Assembly: GCA_018398815.1 (NCBI GenBank) | Contig: CM031595.1 | Coordinates: 139,864,080 to 139,928,079, forward strand | Source of the DNA: Conus ventricosus | Taxonomy: Eukaryota > Mollusca > Gastropoda > Neogastropoda > Conidae | Reading direction: 5' to 3' | Length of the DNA: 64,000 bases | Shown: positions 58,141-64,000 of the stretch, piece by piece | Position numbering within the stretch: position 1 is the stretch's first letter | Layout: every line of letters begins with the position of its first letter | The notes under the pieces: generated by a model | Databases searched by the model: none | What the model was told of the DNA's origin: nothing | Seen by the model: only the letters and a program-made list of their open reading frames with translations | Program-made: the position numbers and the translations under genes

Positions 58141-60044
58141 GTATGAGTGTGTATGCATTTGAGTGTGTGTGCGGTAGCTGTGTGTTTCTGTGTGTCTGTC
58201 TGTGTATGTGTCCATGCGCCTGTATATCCATGTGTGTGCGTGTGTCGTGTGTGTGTGTGTGCGTGTGTCGTGTGTGTGTGTTTATGCGTAGGTATGTGTG
58301 TGCATATGTGTGTTGATATGAGTGTGTGTGGATTGATATGAGCTAACAAGTACTGATATCTCTGATCACAAAATTATAGGAGCATGTGTATCCATGTTTT
58401 AAATCAGTCATTGAAAAGGAAGATAATAATGACAAGAGAGGCAAACAAAAAGTAAATCCAGTAACAGCAAAGGAGAAAAAAATCAATTAATTACATTACC
58501 GTTAATATCCTTGAAGTGTTTCAACCTGCCACAGTTGACCATCTGCACAACAAATCATATATACATACAATCAAAATGTATGCACATGAAATATTGAGTC
58601 TGAACTATCCAACTCGCAGTAAAGACGCATTTCAAACACTTCAGACAGACAGATGAATTAACATCAGACTGTTGATCTCCAAAAATAATGAACTCTGGAT
58701 TTCTACAGCGACGATGCACATGGAAAAATGAAACAGCATTGTGTGGTCTTGGACAGAAATAAAACATTTGGTGACATGTCCCTTCAAAATACATCAACAC
58801 ACATCACCAGTTAATGGGTAAATACCTAGGGCCACCAGGTTGGAGCTGATGACAAAAAATTAACACACCATTAGATGGATGTGATGGCCAAGGGGTCAGT
58901 GCTTTTGAACTCAGTCTTAAAAAAGGACTATGCATGTGCCCATGTGCTTGTGGCTGAATGTACCTTCACCCATATATGCATGCCAGAAATCCAAATGGCA
59001 CATCTTGTCAGCCATTAGTGGGTTACCGGTAGTTGAAAACACCCAGCATGTGGCAACGCTTAAAGGTATTGTAACTGCCAACCAGACATGATGTCAGCTT
59101 TGGTAAAAAGAGGAGTGTCTATGGATCATTTCTAAAGCCATAAAAGAGATCAGTGTTATCATCTGGCCAACAAACAGAACAGGATGACTACCACCTCATG
59201 TCTAGGGAGCAACAAGAGATACTGGTGAGATTCCACACCAACGAAGCCACAACCAACTCAACATGCACATGAGCTGCATGTAGAGACAGGCAGCTTCACA
59301 AACCTGTTGTTGTGATCAATAGATGTAGACAGCAGAGTATACCCTTTACACTTCAAGAGGAGTGTCAGGACGTGTGGCCCAACCGCAACTCCACTGACTG
59401 CCAACCAAGCTGTTGACCGTCGGCTGAACTTGGAATGAATTACTATAAACATCTGCGGATGGGGACTGACAGTAAACAATGACCACTACGAAAAGAATAT
59501 GATTGCCAGTGCCTACATAATACAGGTAAAAACAGTCATGTAGGTACTGTAAAAGTAACTGCTAATGACTAGCCTTGGCCAAAAGTTGAATTAGTATTTG
59601 GTACAAGCTGACCTTAGAATCACCATAAAAATGTTGTTAAGCCAAGTCACATTATGAAAAGATTGCTTTCAGTTATTGCAAACTCCTGGGGTTAAGGGTG
59701 TGGATGCTAAAAACAAAACAATGCATACAGGAATAGAGAACAAAGATGCAATAGGCAGACCTCTGTATGAGGGAATGGGCTCTCTGGAATATACACTCTG
59801 CTTTGCTTGGTCTTTCCCAGCCTGCAACATAACCCCAAAATACTGTGTCAAATTCAAAATGACCACAAACACACATCATTTTTAATCTCAAGTTTTACAA
59901 GTACATCTTATCTTTTATCAAACAAACTGAGGTACAAAGACACAAATGAGTACCTTGAGTATAGTGATGTTTATTGTTCAAGTATTGGACAGTCAGAAGC
60001 ACAAATATATGGACAATTACAGCAAGTACTTATACGTACACATG

Positions 60045-60345
60045 TTTACACTCAACATTGTTAAACTGTGGAGAAGTTGGCCACAAGAAAGACAAAGCAG
60101 ACAGCTGTGTTGGACTCAGATAAACGTAAATGGCATGAGTACATTTACACTCACCATTGAGCATAAATGTTGGAATAAGCAAGAGAGATGTAGGCCACAC
60201 GGAAGACAAAGCTGACAGGCATTTGGAGCTCCAGTAAGCATAAAATGGCACAGGTAAGCTTACACTCACCATTCAGCATAAATGTTGGAATAAGCCAGAG
60301 AGATGTCAGCCACAGGGGAGACAAAGTAGACAGGTGTGTTGGGTA
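60045..60345 (-). repeat. Tandem copies of an INTS9 exon-intron border
   Basis: The 3' part of the exon 60270-60450 plus its donor and first intron bases (ISLAYSNIYAEW|GTGAGTGTA) is followed on the minus strand by a second copy at about 60150-60225 (ISLAYSNIYAQW|GTGAGTGTA, donor intact). A third, more decayed copy lies at about 60045-60110, where a stop codon appears and the donor is lost. The unit is about 110 bases. Confidence 0.75.
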
Positions 60346-60450
60346 CTGGGGAGTTATCCAGGTTCATGAAGAGACACTCAAACAGATCGTAGATCACTCC
60401 CGCCGGATAGCACGGCACCAGCACGCTCCCTCCCCGCGTCACTGTTGACA
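60270..60450 (-). CDS. INTS9: INTS9 exon, 60 codons (beta-CASP region)
   Basis: The acceptor is GTGATGCAG and the donor AATG|GTGAGTG. It encodes STVTRGGSVLVPCYPAGVIY then DLFECLF, PVYFVSPVADISLAYSNIY and AE. This is a hallmark INTS9 segment, with Val-Leu-Val-Pro-Cys-Tyr-Pro and Phe-[IV]-Ser-Pro-Val-Ala. The two leading bases complete the codon opened by exon 61299-61410, so the phases join. The frame is intact. It would form part of the interface with INTS11 in the Integrator cleavage module. Confidence 0.95.
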
Positions 60451-60451
60451 C

Positions 60452-61298
60452 TGCATCACACACACCACCATCATTGCAGCAATACAGCTACCACACTGGT
60501 GGGGTAGAAAGGCGTGGAAATGACATGAGATGTATTGAAATATCACACAAGTGGCTGACAACTAATCTTCTGAGCTTGAAATCTAGAAAGGTAAAAAGTA
60601 AGCAGAGAAGTCAGAAAAAGTAACCTACCAATCTAATAAGTTAGAAAAGTGAAGAAATAAGTGATGTGTACAGGTAAATCAAAAAAAAAAACCCACACAG
60701 GCAACAATGACTCGTACATTATTACAGACTTTATAAATGTGACTAAAGTTGATTCAAACTTGGATGACAATGATTTAGGTGTTCAAGCATGGAGAGTGAA
60801 TGTGAGTGCACCGAGTCATCCCGGTGCAAGTACATGATCACAGTGGTTCAGTCACAAATATTAGCAGCACACAGACACATGCGCTTCTGACCACATCCAT
60901 AATTGCATTTTCATTACAAAAAAATATTATGCTATTTGAATCTGCAGGCAGCTATCTTTTTTAATAGGTACCTCAGTTAGTCTAGTCCTCTGAAAAGAAA
61001 AAAAAAAAGAATTAAGCTGGTAATTAATTTAATTTAGTAGTCAAAAGATCATTCACTGTCAGTGTTTCATGATTTTCAGAAACACAGTACTACCCTTCAT
61101 ACACCAGGATACTGAGAGAGGAATTGAACACCACCAAGCCTTCCCCACTGCCCACTGCGATAAACACTAAGACAGTGACAACCTGTTGTACATCAGTGAG
61201 AACTGTGTCTGCCATGGCTCCAACACCACCAACTGATGTAGGATAAAGTGAAGGTGTTCAACAGCAAATTCCTATTCAAAGAAAACAGAGCAACTCAC
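60452..61298. other. INTS9 intron
   Basis: No repeat or gene was recognised apart from short A runs. Confidence 0.6.
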
Positions 61299-61410
61299 CA
61301 CAGTTCTGAACAAACTCAACAATCATGGGGTCAGGTAACACCAGTGGCGTCTGGGTCACCCCAGTCAGGATCATCACATCACTATTCTTCAGTGGACTCT
61401 GCTCCATGGA
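61299..61410 (-). CDS. INTS9: INTS9 exon, 37 codons
   Basis: The acceptor is TATTTTGCAG and the donor TGTG|GTGAGTTG. It starts in phase 0, as exon 29976-30020 ends, and encodes SMEQSPLKNSDVMILTGVTQ followed by TPLVLPDPMIVEFVQNC. It matches the INTS9 motif Leu-Lys-Asn-Ser-Asp-Val-hydrophobic-hydrophobic-Leu-Thr-Gly. In protein order it directly follows 29976-30020, although in this scaffold it lies 31 kb to the right of it. Confidence 0.95.
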
Positions 61411-61536
61411 CTGCAAAATACAAGCTGTTCCGGTCACTTTCATCTCCCACATCTAGTCATACAATATCTGCTTTACAGCCATGTGTTACTTACTTCCCAC
61501 AGTTTGTGCTTCCTGCTTTATTTTAAAGGGCATTTC

Positions 61537-61542
<6 letters not shown>

Positions 61543-61567
<25 letters not shown>

Positions 61568-62407
61568 GCTGTCCCAACCTCTGCGCCACCTCAGAGGCAG
61601 TGCACCCACACCGCTCATTCCGACACCCCGTCCACAGCCATAGCCCGGCCGGCCCCGCCGCAGCCCCGGCACCAGCAATCCACAGGGAGCAGTCAATGTC
61701 AAGTCGCCAAGAGGCAACCCACCGGAGGAGACACTGCACTGCTGCCGAGTCACTTCGGTGGTGTTCAGTGGCGCCTGTTCTGATCTAACATACGCAGGAC
61801 ACCACCTACTAAGCCCCTACTGACGACAATAATTGCTTAGTCGCGGAGCCGGCGTGAGTGAGCTCTCCCTCCGGAGGGCGCCACCACATCCGTCCAACGA
61901 CAGCCCCCATGAACTCGCCAATACCGGTGACCCCGACGGAAGCAAACCAAGGCCACAGACATGGAGAGCACATCGAAATTGAGGTCACCATGAGAGCAGG
62001 GCATGAAGGGCCACAGAACTTGAGACATTTTTTTTTTTAATGCTGATCAATGGTAATGAGGATGATTAAGATGATGCTACGGATTTCCATTTCGGTCTGA
62101 GACTACATGACAGGGCTGTACTCTACGCTTCCTTTCATAATATATCCTGGCGTCAACCAGGCCCGAGAGATACAGGCACCTGCAGTGTTGGTCATGAAAT
62201 TTGAGCAACACTCTCAGAAACGCATCCATTAAGTGGATGAAACTCGACTGTGTGGTCCCAGTCTTCCCAACTGGGTCCGCAGCAAACTCAACTCTGGGTA
62301 GGAGCCAGTCAGAGCAGAAAAAACCCACATGACTCTGATGGGATTCGAACCCACGACCTCCCAGCCGGGAGTCCGCGACGCTAACCACTTCACCACGGCG
62401 GCTGGTT
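61543..62407 (-). mobile_element. Composite tRNA-SINE, ~865 bp, with poly-A and 15-bp duplication
   Basis: A perfect direct repeat, GGGCATTTCTTTTCT, flanks the insertion (61528-61542 and 62408-62422). On the minus strand it starts with a tRNA-like head (A box near 62380-62395, B box around 62341-62352), continues with the body shared with 573-916, then an A-rich stretch (62028-62039). A second, GC-rich segment of about 460 bases follows and ends in a poly-A tail (61543-61567). The second segment is absent from the first SINE copy. Either this is a longer family member or two elements retroposed together. Confidence 0.8.
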
Positions 62408-62491
62408 GGGCATTTCTTTTCTATGTAACAGATATCTTCAGTGTGTTTACCGTAACTCATTGGTGCAAGATTCACTTTGGCGATGGAATCA

Positions 62492-63181
62492 CAGACCTGC
62501 CAACCCCCTAAGAGACCAATGAGTAAGAATTGAAGCTCAGTGAGGCAGAAATGTGTAATTTCTGAGAGCTAAGAGTAATCAAGCGCGACATTTACCTTTT
62601 TTCAAACAAACACGATGCGATGAAATTGTTCGCACAATTTTTGTGAACTTCACTTTTCTTCAAAACAAGCTTTTCTTTTAAGTGTCACAAGAAATCTTTA
62701 CAAATTATGAAAATGTAGAATACACGGAAACACACACAAGTCCCCTAAACCATCATGGCATGGCACACCAAGGCTTGATAGTGCGCCAGAAACAACCTAA
62801 AAAATTGGAAATGAAATGAGGCAGGGAACAGTAAACAATAAACAGTAAACAAGTGGGATAATGTTTGCTCCCATAAGGAAACCTAACACAAAGTAACTTT
62901 TATTCAAGACTGGCACAGGTTGAATAAGGTCAGACAAATACATAGACGAACAATCTAATAGTGGGGGAAAAACAAGCGCAGGCCAACTCAACTGTCTTGA
63001 TAGTAATGACTTGTCAAAGATTTGGACTTAAGGAGGCGGGGGGAGGGGGGAGGGGGGAGTTGGAAGATGGAGAAACTGGAACATATAATAATTAAGAACA
63101 TAACCTAAAAAATGTTCTCCCCAGTTGCTGATTCTGTGCATGTGGGACTGGCTATCAGCTCAGTGGCGATTGTGTCATTTT
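62492..63181 (-). mobile_element. hAT-like transposon, 3' part
   Basis: It starts at 62492 with CAGACCTGCCAACC, inverted partner of the end at 29350. TGGAATCA precedes it (62484-62491). Near its right side the minus strand encodes NDTIATELIASPTCTESATG then ENIF, directly adjoining the piggyBac TTAA (63182). Joined conceptually to the bases right of 28470, the frame runs through the TTAA (VVRYL + KNDTIA), which shows that the two pieces were one transposase gene before piggyBac inserted. Confidence 0.8.
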
Positions 63182-64000
63182 TTAACCCGTTGAGTGCCCT
63201 GGCACGAACGGCGTTCGTGATGGTTTCGGCAAAAGCTGTGTGCCCTTTAACGAACGGCGTTCGGGATAATTTCATCATCAAACTTCGGCGATTAAAAGAA
63301 GGGAGGCAAAGAAAAAAAATGTTGTACACTGTTGTAGGGACCCTAACAGACAGTTCCTTCCCCCTCCCGAGTCAGTGACTGGCCGCCTCGCGCGGCGATC
63401 GGACAATGAACTTCGGGAATGTTCGGATGACTCATTCTCAGTTCAAGATGGCGAGTCAAGCAGGCAGTTCGAGCAGGCGTCCCGTCTTCAAACGTTATAG
63501 TGCTCTTGAAGTGCTTCAAGAAGTTTTTCAAGATCGTGAAAGCGATGATGAAGACTTCAGAGAAGCGGATGGGAGTGATTCAGAGGACGAAGAAAGTGAT
63601 CACAATCAACACCACCCCTTGTTATCAGAGATCGGTGTTGACGAAGAAGCTGATTCCGACTTCGAACCGAGTGACACCGGCGTAAGTGGGTCCGAATCGG
63701 AGCGTGATGAGCCGATTCCGTCTACATCGACTGCCCCCTCCCCCCCTCCTATTGTGAGAGGTCGACACGAGAAGGGGAAGGGGAGGGTTCAGGCAACGGC
63801 GAGGCCCAGTGTAAGGGCGTGGCAGAGGAAGAGGCGTGGTACTCGTCAGTCTGAACTTGTGTCAGATGGACAGAGCTGGTGCAGATCGCCCAAATCCCGA
63901 CATTTCTTTAGGGTGATCCCGGTTCAAGGTCGACGTCAACACTTCAAGCCTGTCGACTTCATGGAGTTGTTTTTCAATGGAGACCTGATAACCACCTGGT
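63182..64000 (+). mobile_element. piggyBac-like transposon, left part (runs off the window)
   Basis: TTAA at 63182-63185 is followed by the terminus CCCGTTGAGTGCC. Two copies of CGAACGGCGTTCG, nearly palindromic, lie in the subterminal region at about 63205-63218 and 63250-63263. A transposase gene starts at 63448. The matching right end is at 28441-28470. It is inserted in the hAT-like element. Confidence 0.85.
63448..64000 (+). CDS. piggyBac-like transposase, N-terminal part (184 codons, continues)
   Basis: The ATG at 63448 opens an uninterrupted frame to the window edge. Residues 1-95 are acidic and Ser-rich (ESDDEDFREADGSDSEDEES), typical of the disordered N-terminus of piggyBac-like transposases. 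A basic stretch follows (RKRRG). The last residues, FKPVDFMELFFNGDLITTW, correspond to the start of the conserved transposase domain DDE_Tnp_1_7. The catalytic Asp residues would lie beyond the window. The intact frame suggests a young copy. Confidence 0.85.
   Translation, partial: MASQAGSSSRRPVFKRYSALEVLQEVFQDRESDDEDFREADGSDSEDEESDHNQHHPLLSEIGVDEEADSDFEPSDTGVSGSESERDEPIPSTSTAPSPPPIVRGRHEKGKGRVQATARPSVRAWQRKRRGTRQSELVSDGQSWCRSPKSRHFFRVIPVQGRRQHFKPVDFMELFFNGDLITTW

Larger units (their letters stand above)
56091..60240. repeat. Duplicated block, copy 2 (copy 1 at 15861-20150)
   Basis: It starts in the GT repeat that begins copy 1 and continues past the point where copy 1 becomes damaged. It contains the same THAP frame, INTS9 exon, GT repeats and exon-derived tandem copies. 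Copy 2 runs on into clean sequence with further INTS9 exons. Confidence 0.9.

Noticed and set aside
59258..59479. Minus-strand frame of 73 codons in block copy 2 (and 19101-19322 in copy 1)
   Set aside because: It is identical in the two copies only because the sequence is duplicated. It shows no similarity to INTS9 and has no splice-site support.
62339..62402. A tRNA gene
   Set aside because: A and B boxes are present but the stems of a tRNA are not preserved and the sequence continues into a SINE body with poly-A. It is a tRNA-derived head.

Overview
This window is eukaryotic and almost certainly from an animal. It has spliced genes with GT/AG introns, long AC/GT microsatellites, and DIRS, Ty3/Gypsy, hAT, piggyBac and tRNA-SINE elements. 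The mix would suit a mollusc or another marine invertebrate, but that is a guess. I see no bacterial-type operon, CRISPR array or defence system.

The one gene I can name with confidence is INTS9, Integrator complex subunit 9, on the minus strand. Ten exon segments match it: nine distinct exons, one of them present twice. In protein order they lie at 51434-51561, then 35808-35876, 34952-35090, 33742-33828, 31652-31772, 30570-30659 and 29976-30020, then 61299-61410, 60270-60450 and 57669-57792 (second copy at 17474-17601). The first coding exon, at least two internal exons and most of the C-terminus were not found. Two transposons enlarge its introns: a 5.4 kb DIRS-like element (35976-41421) and an 8.4 kb Ty3/Gypsy element (42947-51356) with two ~1.18 kb LTRs and a GGTGT target duplication. 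The Gypsy element has integrase before reverse transcriptase, the Gmr1-type order, and has lost most of RT and RNase H.

The assembly is faulty here, and the sequence shows how. A 1000-N gap (55091-56090) separates two contigs. The second contig begins with a second copy of 15861-20150. Where the first copy ends, 20160-28190 turns into homopolymer-expanded, probably uncorrected sequence. Three independent signals place the second contig inside that bad stretch. First, INTS9 exon order runs from 29976 to 61299. Second, a hAT transposon has one end at 62492 and the other at 29350, with the same 8-bp flank TGGAATCA. Third, a piggyBac element inserted in that hAT has its left TTAA at 63182 and a matching right end at 28467-28470.

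Layout: 1-15860 is mostly non-coding, with a tRNA-SINE, a few unassigned exon-like ORFs on both strands and a 60-bp minisatellite. 15861-20150 is duplicated block copy 1 (THAP zinc finger plus an INTS9 exon). 20151-28190 is damaged sequence, including a degraded satellite. 28190-29350 holds piggyBac and hAT right-hand parts. 29351-55090 holds the N-terminal half of INTS9 with the two large retroelements. 56091-60240 is block copy 2. 60240-64000 holds two INTS9 exons, a composite SINE, the hAT left end and the start of a piggyBac transposase gene.
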